35,521 nucleotides of DNA from NCBI GenBank assembly GCA_002709045.1, contig PAPJ01000014.1, positions 42,448-77,968 of the forward strand, in the 5' to 3' direction. The notes under the pieces are model-generated. The model did not search any database and was not told where the DNA came from. It saw only the letters and a program-made list of their open reading frames with translations. Made by a program: the position numbers and the translations under genes. Origin of the DNA: Planctomycetaceae bacterium. GTDB lineage: Bacteria > Planctomycetota > Planctomycetia > Pirellulales > Pirellulaceae. Shown one piece after another: positions 25,370-33,842 of this stretch (positions are counted from its first letter, which is position 1; each line of letters opens with the position of its first letter).

Positions 25370-25708
25370 ATGAGTGAATTAGGATTGGAGATTTCTGTCA
25401 CCGAAACAAAAGAGCTTCTGGATTCAGGGGCGGACTTTTATTTCATGGATTGTCGTGAACAAAGTGAGTGGGACTACGTGCATATCGAAGGTGCTGAATT
25501 ATTGCCGATGAGTGAAATTCAGCAACGCCTTAGCGAACTTGAGCCACAGAAGCAGAGACACATTGTGATTCATTGTCATCATGGTGGCCGAAGCCTGCAG
25601 GTCGCACAGTGGTTACGCCAGCAGGGATTTGCTGAGGCTCAAAGTATGGCCGGTGGTATTGATGTGTGGAGTCAGGAAATCGACGGCTCCAAACCACGCT
25701 ATCAATAG
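25370..25708 (+). CDS. Rhodanese-like sulfurtransferase domain protein
   Basis: This 112-residue single rhodanese domain starts at 25370 (GAGG eight bases upstream); an in-frame TTG start seven codons earlier is less likely. The active-site loop is HCHHGGRS with Cys 69, which would carry a persulfide. Typical features are DCREQSEWDYVHIEGAELLP near the N-terminus and MAGGIDVWSQEID near the C-terminus. It is cytoplasmic and could donate sulfur to an unknown acceptor. It lies 45 bases ahead of the epimerase gene, and co-transcription is likely. Confidence 0.9.
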   Translation: MSELGLEISVTETKELLDSGADFYFMDCREQSEWDYVHIEGAELLPMSEIQQRLSELEPQKQRHIVIHCHHGGRSLQVAQWLRQQGFAEAQSMAGGIDVWSQEIDGSKPRYQ

Positions 25709-25753
25709 TTTCATCCGGCAGGTTATTTTTGAGAAATTAATAGGAGAGAGCTT

Positions 25754-26746
25754 GTGACGACAACGGCATTTGTAACTGGACCAACCGGATGTATTGGTGC
25801 TGCCACGGTACAGTATTTACTCGATCATGGTGTGCAGCGGGTAGTGGGTATGAGTCGTAAAAAAGACTTTAGTCGTCTGAACCCTGAGTATCATGATCGG
25901 TTGGAATTCATTGAGGGAGATATTACGGTACTGGAGCAGGTGCAGAACGCCGTATTAACGGTGCGGCCCGAACGGATAATTCATCTTGCCGCTTTTCAGA
26001 CTCCGGCCTGCATGGCTCACCCGCTGCAGGGTATGGAGGTCAACGTCATTGGCACACGTAATGTTGTTCAGGCTGCCTACCAGCTTGGCGATAGGTTACA
26101 ACGCCTGGTGCTAGCAAGTAGTTCAGCAGTTTACGGTCCCCGTGAGATGTACCCTGATGAAACGGTGACCACCGATGTTCCTTTTCTTCCCCCAAATCTT
26201 TATGGATTTTGGAAGATCTGTAATGAAGCAATGGGACAGGCTTTTTATCGCGAAACCGGTATTCCCACCGTTTGTATTAGACTTTCGACCTGTTATGGAC
26301 CAGGCCGTGATCTGGGAATGACGTCGGCACCTACGACGATGCTCAAGTGTGCCGCAGCCGGACAGCCTTTTCGTATGCCGTATCAGGGCCGTGAACACTT
26401 TCATTTTGTTGATGACGTTGGTGCAGGATTTGCAGAAGCTGCGATTGCACCATTTGAAGGATACGGTGCTTTTAATCTTCGTGGCATCACAATACACACA
26501 GAAGAATTTATTGAGAAGATTCAGCGCGTTGCATCCGAATTAGGATGGCATGGCGTGGACGTGGGTGTTGAACCCGGGGCGCAGGGGATGCCATTTGTAA
26601 ATGAATTGGATGCTGAAACTGCACTCACGGCCTTTCCAAAGATGAGCCTTACATCAATCGAAGACGGAATAAGGATTTCTCTAATCGCATTTCGTAAGAT
26701 GGCTGAAGCAGGCGAGTTAGATGCAGCCTATAATCCCGGCGGCTAG
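25754..26746 (+). CDS. NAD-dependent epimerase/dehydratase (extended SDR)
   Basis: This 330-residue protein begins with GTG after AGGAGA. A Rossmann TGPTGCIG (8-15) binds NAD, followed by FIEGDIT, IIHLAAFQTP, LASSSAVYGP and YGFWK with Y150 and K154 as the catalytic pair. The late part has RLSTCYGPGRDLGMTSAPTT and a REHFHFVDDVG segment, as in nucleotide-sugar epimerases. It probably interconverts or dehydrates a sugar nucleotide, but the substrate is not readable. It follows the rhodanese in the same direction. Confidence 0.88.
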   Translation: MTTTAFVTGPTGCIGAATVQYLLDHGVQRVVGMSRKKDFSRLNPEYHDRLEFIEGDITVLEQVQNAVLTVRPERIIHLAAFQTPACMAHPLQGMEVNVIGTRNVVQAAYQLGDRLQRLVLASSSAVYGPREMYPDETVTTDVPFLPPNLYGFWKICNEAMGQAFYRETGIPTVCIRLSTCYGPGRDLGMTSAPTTMLKCAAAGQPFRMPYQGREHFHFVDDVGAGFAEAAIAPFEGYGAFNLRGITIHTEEFIEKIQRVASELGWHGVDVGVEPGAQGMPFVNELDAETALTAFPKMSLTSIEDGIRISLIAFRKMAEAGELDAAYNPGG

Positions 26747-26850
26747 CAGTTTGCTATTAATTAAATCCCGTTCTTAACTCCGGAAAATTACTGGAGTTTG
26801 ATGTTAGAACAGGCGATTTACATCTTGAGTTGTAGAAACTGGGGAACGTT

Positions 26851-28113
26851 ATGCGCAGTCGGTATAAGCAGTTGGTTTTGAGTTTGATCTTTTTGATAGG
26901 AGCATTCTGTAACCCGTTATACGCTTATCAATCCGCTGCTTCAGTTCCTTTGGCCGCCGACTTGCAACATTTCCAGCAGCTGGCGATTGAGAAAAATCCG
27001 GCAGTCCATGTGGTACGTCATCAAATCGCTGTGGCAAAGGGACAGGAAGTTCAGGCCGGACTCTACCCTAATCCGGTGGTGGGCTATCATGCCAATGAAA
27101 TTGGAATGCAGGATTCGGGCGGAGCTCATGGCGTATTCGTTCGCCAGAAGATTCCTGCTTCCAAAAAAAGAAATCTCGAAATCGATATCGCTAAGTCGCG
27201 GTGGTCACAATTTCAGTTTGAACTCTCGATTATCCAGAAACGTCTAAAGACGGACGTGGCTATTGCATTTGGACGACTGCTGATTGCTCAGAGGCGGCTG
27301 GAGACGTTACAGCATTTGCAACAGAGCACTCTGAAATCCGTGCAAAGTACGCAACAGTTGCTGGAAGCTGGACAGGCCGGCCAACATATTTTGCTGCAAT
27401 CGCAATTGGAAAATGAGCAGGCTCAGTTACAGATGATTCAGGCACAACAGGATTTGAAAACCGCCTGGTTGATTTTGAGAAGCATCTGCGGAATTGAGGA
27501 TAATCAGATTACCAGAGTGGTCGGTGAGTTGTATAAGATTGTCGAACCGGTCTCCTGGGACTTTATTGTTGCTTCGGCGATTCAACAAAACCCGCAGGTG
27601 GCATTGCTGAGACATCGAATTGAAGAACAACGTTTGATCTTAAAACGTCAGGAAGTTGATAATGCTCCGGATGTCGAATTTATGTTGAGTTTTCGACATC
27701 ATAGTCTGACCGATGATGATATCGCCAATATCCAGATAGGATTGCCGATTCCGGTTTTTGATGACAATCGAGGAAATATCGCTAGTGCACAGGCGGAATT
27801 GAAATCATTAGATAATGAATTGAGCCTCATGAAAATTAAACTTAGAGTCCGCGCCGGAGAGGTGTATCGAGATTATGAGAATGCCAGAATTGCTGAACAA
27901 CGGTATCGGGAAATGATGTTGCCGTTGGCCGAGAAGAATCTGCGTCTGGTTCAGACAGGTTTTGAGAAAAAGCAATTGAGTTATCTTACATTTCTGACAG
28001 CTCAGCGTACCTATTTGAGTATTAATCTCAGTTATTTGACAGCCTCGGAGAACCTTTTTCAGGCAGTATCTGAATTGAACGGCTTACTACTAAAAGAACA
28101 TTTACTACATTAG
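26851..28113 (+). CDS. TolC-like outer-membrane efflux protein
   Basis: This 420-residue protein has a signal peptide (MRSRYKQLVLSLIFLIGAFC...) and the two-fold internal repeat of the outer-membrane efflux family. The first half has FQQLAIEKNPAVHVVRHQI then GLYPNPVVGYHANEIG. The second half has ASAIQQNPQVALLRHRI, NAPDVEFMLSFR and QIGLPIPVFDDNRGNIASA. Long helical regions (for example near 135-190 and 310-380) form the periplasmic tunnel. The first-half sequence resembles CzcC/CusC-type metal efflux proteins; this comparison is from memory. It precedes the Cys-rich gene by about 115 bases, with a putative promoter in between. Confidence 0.88.
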   Translation: MRSRYKQLVLSLIFLIGAFCNPLYAYQSAASVPLAADLQHFQQLAIEKNPAVHVVRHQIAVAKGQEVQAGLYPNPVVGYHANEIGMQDSGGAHGVFVRQKIPASKKRNLEIDIAKSRWSQFQFELSIIQKRLKTDVAIAFGRLLIAQRRLETLQHLQQSTLKSVQSTQQLLEAGQAGQHILLQSQLENEQAQLQMIQAQQDLKTAWLILRSICGIEDNQITRVVGELYKIVEPVSWDFIVASAIQQNPQVALLRHRIEEQRLILKRQEVDNAPDVEFMLSFRHHSLTDDDIANIQIGLPIPVFDDNRGNIASAQAELKSLDNELSLMKIKLRVRAGEVYRDYENARIAEQRYREMMLPLAEKNLRLVQTGFEKKQLSYLTFLTAQRTYLSINLSYLTASENLFQAVSELNGLLLKEHLLH

Positions 28114-28148
28114 CTGTGTATAAAAAAGAGAAGTTCGGTCAAAACTAC

Positions 28149-28178
28149 TTGTCATTTTTGATTTAAGGACCCTAGAAT
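28149..28178 (+). promoter_or_regulatory. Putative promoter upstream of the Cys-rich gene and ABC cluster
   Basis: TTGTCA (28149-28154) and TAGAAT (28173-28178) are 18 bases apart, and transcription would start about 45 bases before the ATG at 28229. The match rests on motif shape only. Confidence 0.35.
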
Positions 28179-28228
28179 AAAGTTAGGTGGAACAGTTCTT
28201 TTTTTGACCTAATTTGACCGTTAGACCA

Positions 28229-28597
28229 ATGCAAAAACTTCTAGTAATACTTATTTGTCTTACTTTTTCAATACCCTCTCAGTGTTGTGGTATCCAAAAG
28301 GTCTCTTGTAGTGGCCCGGAAGTAACGGTTTCTTCCTGCTGTTCGGGGGATATCTGTCAAAAAGAACAGTTGCCGACCGACTCGAATCGCCCCTGCTGTG
28401 GTGAGCAAAGTACAACTAAAGTTTTTATGGGCACCGAATCGGCTTTCGAGTCTGTTGGAATCTCTGAATTAGCATTTGGTTTTACTAAATTACCGTTGCA
28501 GAACACGCCGCTTTTTTCGCTTGATTTTTCAGGGCGTTATTTCTTGGCTCTGGACGGGCGTTGTATTCGTATGCGCATGCAATCCTGGCTTTGCTAG
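28229..28597 (+). CDS. Small secreted Cys-rich protein at the head of the ABC export cluster
   Basis: The ATG at 28229 gives 122 residues; a five-codon longer frame lacks support. A hydrophobic signal segment (MQKLLVILICLTFSIPSQ) is followed by eleven Cys, in pairs and singly: QCCGIQKVSC, SSCCSGDIC, RPCCGEQ and the C-terminal RCIRMRMQSWLC. CC pairs of this kind are seen in metal- or thiol-binding proteins. The C-terminal Cys tail is also a common feature of small proteins beside metal efflux operons, a comparison from memory. The ribosome-binding site is weak. It sits between the TolC-like gene and the first permease. The function is unknown. Confidence 0.6.
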   Translation: MQKLLVILICLTFSIPSQCCGIQKVSCSGPEVTVSSCCSGDICQKEQLPTDSNRPCCGEQSTTKVFMGTESAFESVGISELAFGFTKLPLQNTPLFSLDFSGRYFLALDGRCIRMRMQSWLC

Positions 28598-28624
28598 TCA
28601 GCTCTATTGGCTGCTTTGTTTATA

Positions 28625-28649
28625 AATCAACCGCGTTTAAAGGTTGGTT
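28625..28649 (+). repeat. 8-bp inverted repeat between Cys-rich gene and permease 1
   Basis: AATCAACC (28625-28632) pairs with GGTTGGTT (28642-28649), with one G-T pair and a nine-base loop, and a C/T-rich stretch begins seven bases later. It could attenuate transcription into the ABC genes. The evidence is modest. Confidence 0.35.
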
Positions 28650-28687
28650 TTGAATCCCCTTTTTTCTTCCCTTAACCCGGGTAAAAA

Positions 28688-29851
28688 ATGCGTCTGCGTA
28701 TGCTACCGTTTGAATACGGTATTAGGAATTTGCTTCGACGTCCGATGCGAAGTTTGCTAACAATGATCGCTCTGACTTTGGTGACAACGTTAATCTATTG
28801 CACGATCGGTTTTCTGCAGGGATTGACCAGAATGCTCGCTGTTAGTGCAAACCCTAATACTGCGATCGTGTTTTCAATTAATATGGGCGACAACCTCGAA
28901 TATTCATCGATTGCGATGAGTACTGCCGGTTTGATTCAGGGAAGTGTCGACGGTATTAGCAGGACACATGGTGTCACTGATATTTCCCCGGAATTATTTC
29001 TGGGAACACAAATGACGATCGCGGATCAATCTGATTCTTTTGGTTTGTTGCGTGGTGTAACACAGCAGGTGTTCCAGGTGCGCCACGGTGTGCAGATTGT
29101 TGAAGGTAACTGGATCAAGCCCGGAGAAATTCTGGTGGGTCGACTGACTGCCGTCAAGTTGGGGATTGACCCGGAACAGCTTAGTCTCGGCAATGAACTG
29201 GAATTTGAAGGACAGCAGTGGCGGATTGCCGGAATCATTGATTCTGGTGGTGGTGTTTTTGATTCGGAAATTTGGTGTCGCTTGACTGATTTGCAACAGG
29301 CAACGCGCAGAGACGATCTTAGTCTTGTCGCTGTTTCCTGTAGCAATCAGTCCGGATTCTCAGCGATTAATTTATTTTGTAAGCGGCGTTACGATCTCGA
29401 GATTCAATCGATGGCCGAACAGGATTATTTTCAATCATTAAATAAAGACTATGGGCCTATTCGCAAACTTGGTTGGCTGATGGTTGCGCTTATTACAGCC
29501 AGCGGATTATTTGCCGGATTGAACACGATGTATGGAGCAGTGATTGGAAGAACCAGAGAAATTGCAATGTTGAGAACGATTGGCTTTGGAAATAAATCCA
29601 TTACGAGTAGTTTGATTCAGGAAGGAATCCTGCTGGGTATGGCTGGGGCAGTACTTGGGTTTTTGCTTTGCAGACAGTTTGTGCACGGTGTTTCGGTCAG
29701 GTTCACCATGGGTGCCTTTGGTTTGGTATTAGATGGCTGGACAGTTGCCTGTGGCTGTCTGACCGGAATGATCGTCGGTGCTTTTGGTGCTTTTGCACCT
29801 ACATTACAGGCATTAAGAAAAGATATCACCTCAGGCTTAAAACACGATTAG
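28688..29851 (+). CDS. ABC transporter permease, FtsX/MacB type
   Basis: This 387-residue permease has the four-helix FtsX layout. Helix 1 is near residues 18-42 (RSLLTMIALTLVTTLIYCTIG), a large extracytoplasmic domain follows (about 50-260) and three helices are in the last third (GWLMVALITASGLFAGLN, a GILLGMAGAVLGFLL segment and ACGCLTGMIVGAFGA). The cytoplasmic coupling motif RTREIAMLRTIGFG is present. The Cys-rich gene precedes it by 90 bases and the next gene starts ten bases after its stop. It probably pairs with the second permease at 32676 to form a heterodimer, since both have the FtsX layout but differ in sequence. The substrate is unknown. Confidence 0.88.
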   Translation: MRLRMLPFEYGIRNLLRRPMRSLLTMIALTLVTTLIYCTIGFLQGLTRMLAVSANPNTAIVFSINMGDNLEYSSIAMSTAGLIQGSVDGISRTHGVTDISPELFLGTQMTIADQSDSFGLLRGVTQQVFQVRHGVQIVEGNWIKPGEILVGRLTAVKLGIDPEQLSLGNELEFEGQQWRIAGIIDSGGGVFDSEIWCRLTDLQQATRRDDLSLVAVSCSNQSGFSAINLFCKRRYDLEIQSMAEQDYFQSLNKDYGPIRKLGWLMVALITASGLFAGLNTMYGAVIGRTREIAMLRTIGFGNKSITSSLIQEGILLGMAGAVLGFLLCRQFVHGVSVRFTMGAFGLVLDGWTVACGCLTGMIVGAFGAFAPTLQALRKDITSGLKHD

Positions 29852-29860
29852 GAGTGAAAA

Positions 29861-30406
29861 ATGAAAAAAGATAATGACAGTTTGCGTCGGATTAGGGGCA
29901 TGGTTTTTATAGGCATGGTTCTCACAATATTGGGTTGTGGTGAAAACAGCGAAACCATGCAGGTCCATACCGGTCCGTCGGAGTTGGGTAAGTCGCTGTT
30001 GCTTAACATCGAACCTTCCAATGCGATGGATGTCAGTGAAGTACTACAATTGGGTTCCAACGCCAACTCGGTGGTCGTCGTGGGACGAATCGGTGGTAGT
30101 CGGAATCCATGGGTGGACGGTCTGGCGGCATTTACCCTGACCGATTTGTCGCTGACTTCCTGCATTGAAATTGATGAAGATCATTGTGAAACCCCCTGGG
30201 ATTTTTGCTGTGATCCGGAGTTATCAAAAAATATATTACTAGTCCAGATGATGTCTGCTCAGGGTGATTTGATTAACGAGGGCGCTAGACAGCTTTTGGG
30301 TGTTAGTGAATTAGATACGGTCGTGGTTGAAGGTGAAATAGAACAAGACGCGTCGGGCAATATTACTCTGGCAGCTAAAACCCTGTATCTCAAAAAGGCT
30401 TCTTAG
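29861..30406 (+). CDS. Lipoprotein with OB-like beta domain and Cys-rich loop
   Basis: This 181-residue protein has a lipobox LTILGC ending near residue 26. After the linker comes a beta-rich domain (about 60-180) resembling an OB fold: SVVVVGRIGG, AAFTLTDLS and VVVEGEIEQDASGNITLAAKTL. A Cys-containing loop, CIEIDEDHCETPWDFCCD (about residues 101-118), holds four Cys and a His and could bind a metal. The fold is inferred from strand pattern only. GGAG before the ATG supports the start. It lies between permease 1 and the adaptor, so it may be an accessory envelope part of the same transporter. Confidence 0.65.
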   Translation: MKKDNDSLRRIRGMVFIGMVLTILGCGENSETMQVHTGPSELGKSLLLNIEPSNAMDVSEVLQLGSNANSVVVVGRIGGSRNPWVDGLAAFTLTDLSLTSCIEIDEDHCETPWDFCCDPELSKNILLVQMMSAQGDLINEGARQLLGVSELDTVVVEGEIEQDASGNITLAAKTLYLKKAS

Positions 30407-30415
30407 GACAGTACC

Positions 30416-31972
30416 ATGAGTGACGCAAAAATCGATCTTTCAGAGTTGGCATTGGACCGAGAACCAGTAGCATCTGGACTACGCAACCAGCGTTCGGCAA
30501 CAAGTTTGTTTTCAAGATGGTTGGTACCGGTATTAATTCTCTCAGGTTTTGGTGCGCTTATTTATTGGGCGGTTTTGCCTAATCTGATAACCGGAATTGA
30601 TGTGACGGTTGTTAAAGTCCGAGTGGAAAATGGAACGGCCTCCACTGCAGGAACACCCTTGTTTCGGGCGTCCGGATGGGTGGAGCCGAGGCCTACTCCG
30701 GTCTATGTGTCGTCGTTAATAAGTGGTACGGTTGAGTCGCTTTTGGTGGTGGAAGACCAGACGGTGCACAAAGGTGAACTCGTCGCGACATTAATAGATG
30801 ATGATGCGCAGCTCAAGTTACGTGCTGCCCAAGCTGATTATCTTAATAAACAGGCGTTGTTGGAACAGGCTCAGATTCGTCTTAAATCAGCCGAGATAGA
30901 CTATCAACAGCCTGTGCAAAAACAACTGGCAATCGCCCGTGCGGAGCATAATCTAGCTTCAATCAACACATTTTTGAATGAACTTCCTCAGCAAATTATT
31001 CAGGCCGAAGCCGAGCTTACATTTGCTATTGAAGATCTGGCTTCCAAGAAAGAAGCCGGGACAGCGATTTCACGCATCGAAGTCGAAAAAGCAACTGCTG
31101 CCCAAGCCTCAGCAGCAGCTAAACAGCGTGAATTACAAATCCGTAAGGCTGGACTCGGGAATCAGCAGAAAACGGTGATGGCGGAGTTGGCTTCCACAAT
31201 ACAGGATCTTGACTTAAACAATGACGCGGCAAATGAACTGGGGCAGGCCCGGGCTGGTGAAAAAGTCGCTCAGGCTCAGGTCGAATTGGCTGCCGTTAAA
31301 GTGGACGAGGCTAAGTTGGAACTTGAGCGGACGAAGATTGTAAGTCCTGCTGACGGCAAGGTCATGAAGTTGATGACAAGTCCCGGCGGTCATCTGTCCG
31401 GAGGCCCGGGGCATCAAGGGAGTCATGTTGGTGGCGTAGCTGTAATGTTGTATAACCCCGCGTCCCTACAGACCCGGGTAGATGTAAGATTTGAAGATGT
31501 TAAACGAGTCAGTTTGGGACAACCTGTGATCATTGAGTCACCGGCCTTGGAGATGCCGGTAAAGGGCGTTGTGCTGCGGATGAATCCTGTGGCTGATATT
31601 CAAAAGAATACATTGGAAGTGAAGGTTAGTGTGGATGAAGCCAATCAAACACTAAAACCTGAAATGTTGATGAATATAACGTTTCTTTCAATACCCAGCG
31701 ATGAAGATACAACGCAGGCGAATTCTGCGGATTCCCGAGTGTATGTTCCGGATTCAGTGGTCAGGCGTGAAGCCGAATCGACCTATGTATGGATTCTCGA
31801 TGGCGGAAACAAAAAAGCCAAAAAACAAGCTATCGTCGTTGATTCGCTTGTGCTGGATGGCTGGGTTGAAGTGGTGAAAGGGTTAAATGTGAGTTCTCAG
31901 GTCATCAAGTCCAGTTCCGAGCCATTGGTAGATCAAGCTCGTGTTTCTGTCTCTGAGTTTGAGGGGAATTAG
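30416..31972 (+). CDS. Periplasmic adaptor / membrane-fusion protein (HlyD/MacA family)
   Basis: This 518-residue adaptor has one N-terminal membrane anchor (about 34-55). A biotinyl-lipoyl-like half follows (about 90-125, GTVESLLVVEDQTVHKGEL), then a long alpha-hairpin (about 130-300, many Ala/Gln/Glu heptads) and the second lipoyl half (SPADGKVMKLM). Beta-barrel and membrane-proximal domains follow (VDVRFEDVKRVSLGQPV and QTLKPEMLMNITFL). A Gly/His-rich insert (GGHLSGGPGHQGSHVGG) sits in the lipoyl hairpin near residues 323-340. It would link the inner-membrane permeases to the TolC-like channel. AGGA overlaps the previous stop codon, so translation is coupled. Confidence 0.88.
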   Translation: MSDAKIDLSELALDREPVASGLRNQRSATSLFSRWLVPVLILSGFGALIYWAVLPNLITGIDVTVVKVRVENGTASTAGTPLFRASGWVEPRPTPVYVSSLISGTVESLLVVEDQTVHKGELVATLIDDDAQLKLRAAQADYLNKQALLEQAQIRLKSAEIDYQQPVQKQLAIARAEHNLASINTFLNELPQQIIQAEAELTFAIEDLASKKEAGTAISRIEVEKATAAQASAAAKQRELQIRKAGLGNQQKTVMAELASTIQDLDLNNDAANELGQARAGEKVAQAQVELAAVKVDEAKLELERTKIVSPADGKVMKLMTSPGGHLSGGPGHQGSHVGGVAVMLYNPASLQTRVDVRFEDVKRVSLGQPVIIESPALEMPVKGVVLRMNPVADIQKNTLEVKVSVDEANQTLKPEMLMNITFLSIPSDEDTTQANSADSRVYVPDSVVRREAESTYVWILDGGNKKAKKQAIVVDSLVLDGWVEVVKGLNVSSQVIKSSSEPLVDQARVSVSEFEGN

Positions 31973-31981
31973 AGGTTTGTC

Positions 31982-32683
31982 GTGTCATTAATCCAAATTA
32001 CTGAGTTAACTAAAACATATCGCAAAGGCGACAGCGTGATTGTTCCACTTGACAAGGTTTCATTGGAAATTGAGCAGGGAGAATTGGTGACGTTGATGGG
32101 GGCCAGCGGAACTGGTAAGTCAACGCTGCTGAATCTAATTGCAGGTATCGATCATCCTGACGTGGGTACAATTGTCGTTGACTCAACCCCGATAACATCT
32201 TTGTCCAACTCGGCTCTGACACGCTGGCGGGCAGATAATGTGGGCTATATTTTTCAAACGCACAACCTTATTCCTGTGCTAACGGCTTATGAAAATATTG
32301 AATTGCCTCTTTTATTGCTGCCGCTAAGTCGAAAGCAGCGGCAACAGCGGGTGGCAATAGCCTTGGAAGCTGTCGGACTCACAGATAGAGCAGATCACTT
32401 TCCGAAACAGCTTTCAGGCGGGCAGGAACAACGCGTGGGGATCGGTCGGGCCATTGTTACAGATCCAAAGGTAATTGTGGCAGACGAGCCTACCGGTGAT
32501 TTAGATGCTGAGACGTCAGGTCAGATTCTTGAGTTGTTGTCTGAGTTGAATCGACAGTTAGGAACAACGTTACTTATGGTGACTCATGATTTAGAAGCCA
32601 CGAGAATTGCCTCACGGAGACTTCGGCTGTCACACGGAAAAATTGAGTCACAGCAAGTCAGCGAAGGCGTTTTGCATGGATAA
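31982..32683 (+). CDS. ABC transporter ATP-binding protein (MacB/LolD type)
   Basis: This 233-residue ATPase starts with GTG after GAGGT. All motifs are intact: Walker [10 protein letters not shown] (40-48), Q-loop IFQTHNL, signature LSGGQ (144-148), Walker [13 protein letters not shown] (D168, E169) and the switch His in VTHD near 202. It powers the two permeases. The sequence class ([10 protein letters not shown]...[10 protein letters not shown]) is that of MacB, LolD and FtsE-like mechanotransmission transporters. Its last eight bases overlap the start of the second permease. Confidence 0.95.
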   Translation: MSLIQITELTKTYRKGDSVIVPLDKVSLEIEQGELVTLMGASGTGKSTLLNLIAGIDHPDVGTIVVDSTPITSLSNSALTRWRADNVGYIFQTHNLIPVLTAYENIELPLLLLPLSRKQRQQRVAIALEAVGLTDRADHFPKQLSGGQEQRVGIGRAIVTDPKVIVADEPTGDLDAETSGQILELLSELNRQLGTTLLMVTHDLEATRIASRRLRLSHGKIESQQVSEGVLHG

Positions 32684-33815
32684 GTTACAACTTGCTCTCA
32701 AAGCAATAGCACGACGACGTTTACGTTCGGCGCTGATCATTTTGGGAGCAGCTATGTCAATATTCCTGTTTTGTGTAATTGGTAGTATTCAGGCTGGGTT
32801 AGACTCATTGCTCGGTCAAAAAGAGGCCAATCGGCGCCTTGTCGTTTTTCAGGAAAACAAGTTCTGCCCAGCCACAAGTCAACTTCCGGAAATTTATGCC
32901 GAGGAATTGAAGAAAATGGACGAGGTTGTTGATGCGATTCCAATTCAGGTGTTCACAAACAATTGTCGAGCGAGTTTAGATGTTGTTGTATTTATAGGTT
33001 TACCGGCTAATAAACTTCAACAAATCAGAAATCTCGAATTGCAGCAGGGAAACTGGGATGAGTTTCTGCAGTATGGTGATTCGGCAGTGATTGGTTCAGA
33101 TGTTGCCCGGCGAAGGGGAATTAGTGTCGGCGACACATTTTCTATTGGCTCTTATACCGTCAAGATCGCCGGAGTCTTTAAATCCGATAATCCGGCTGAA
33201 GAAAGTTACTTCTATACACATTTGGACTATCTGCAATACGGCAGCCTTACCAATGGACAGGGAATGGTAACCCAATTTGAAGTTGTTTTGAACTCTTCGG
33301 CAGATGCATTAGCCTTACAGGAAGAGATTGATGACTTGTTTTCCTCTGCCCAAATTGCAACCGATACGCGCACCAAGGGAGCGTTTCAACAGAAAAGTCT
33401 GGGTGACCTGGCCCACGTGATCCAATTTTCGTCGATATTGGGTTATGCCTGTGTTGGATTGTTATTTGTCCTTTTAGCTACGACCAGCCTGATGGGTATT
33501 CAGGATCGGATGAAAGAGCTTGCAGTAATGAAGGTTCTGGGATTTTCGCGTATCGCAATCTTTCAGAATATTGTTGCTGAGACGACGGTTGTTGGATTTC
33601 TGGGAGGTCTGATCGGAGTGATAACCGCTGCGCTGCTGGTCACCCTTAGTCCACTGTCGTTGAGTGCGGAAGCTGTCACCATCGCTTTTGTAGCCTCTTG
33701 GCAGTTGAGTTTAAAGGCGATTTTAATTTCAATGATAGGAGCGGTTGCTGCCGGTACAGTACCGGCCTGGGTAGCGGCCCGTCATGCGCCACTTTCTGCA
33801 TTACAGGAAGCATGA
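32676..33815 (+). CDS. Second ABC transporter permease, FtsX/MacB type
   Basis: The ATG at 32676 overlaps the ATPase stop by eight bases and gives 379 residues; a longer frame from 32607 lies within the ATPase gene and is unlikely. The order is one helix (about 18-42, [20 protein letters not shown]), an extracytoplasmic domain (about 50-240) and three helices in the last third (near 255-280, 300-330 and 345-375). The coupling motif [15 protein letters not shown] is present. It differs clearly from the first permease, so a heterodimer is the simplest model, though homodimers are not excluded. It ends the ABC cluster 27 bases before the dipeptidase. Confidence 0.88.
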   Translation: MDKLQLALKAIARRRLRSALIILGAAMSIFLFCVIGSIQAGLDSLLGQKEANRRLVVFQENKFCPATSQLPEIYAEELKKMDEVVDAIPIQVFTNNCRASLDVVVFIGLPANKLQQIRNLELQQGNWDEFLQYGDSAVIGSDVARRRGISVGDTFSIGSYTVKIAGVFKSDNPAEESYFYTHLDYLQYGSLTNGQGMVTQFEVVLNSSADALALQEEIDDLFSSAQIATDTRTKGAFQQKSLGDLAHVIQFSSILGYACVGLLFVLLATTSLMGIQDRMKELAVMKVLGFSRIAIFQNIVAETTVVGFLGGLIGVITAALLVTLSPLSLSAEAVTIAFVASWQLSLKAILISMIGAVAAGTVPAWVAARHAPLSALQEA

Positions 33816-33842
33816 ATTATCCGGCTTTGCTAGGACAGCTAA

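Noticed and set aside
26776..26798. AACTCC/GGAGTT hairpin after the epimerase gene as a terminator
   Set aside because: The stem is only six to seven pairs and the T run is short, so it is too weak to call.
32607..32675. Longer start of permease 2 within the ATPase gene
   Set aside because: It would overlap the ATPase by 77 bases and place a hydrophilic stretch ahead of the first helix. The ATG at 32676 gives the usual short overlap.
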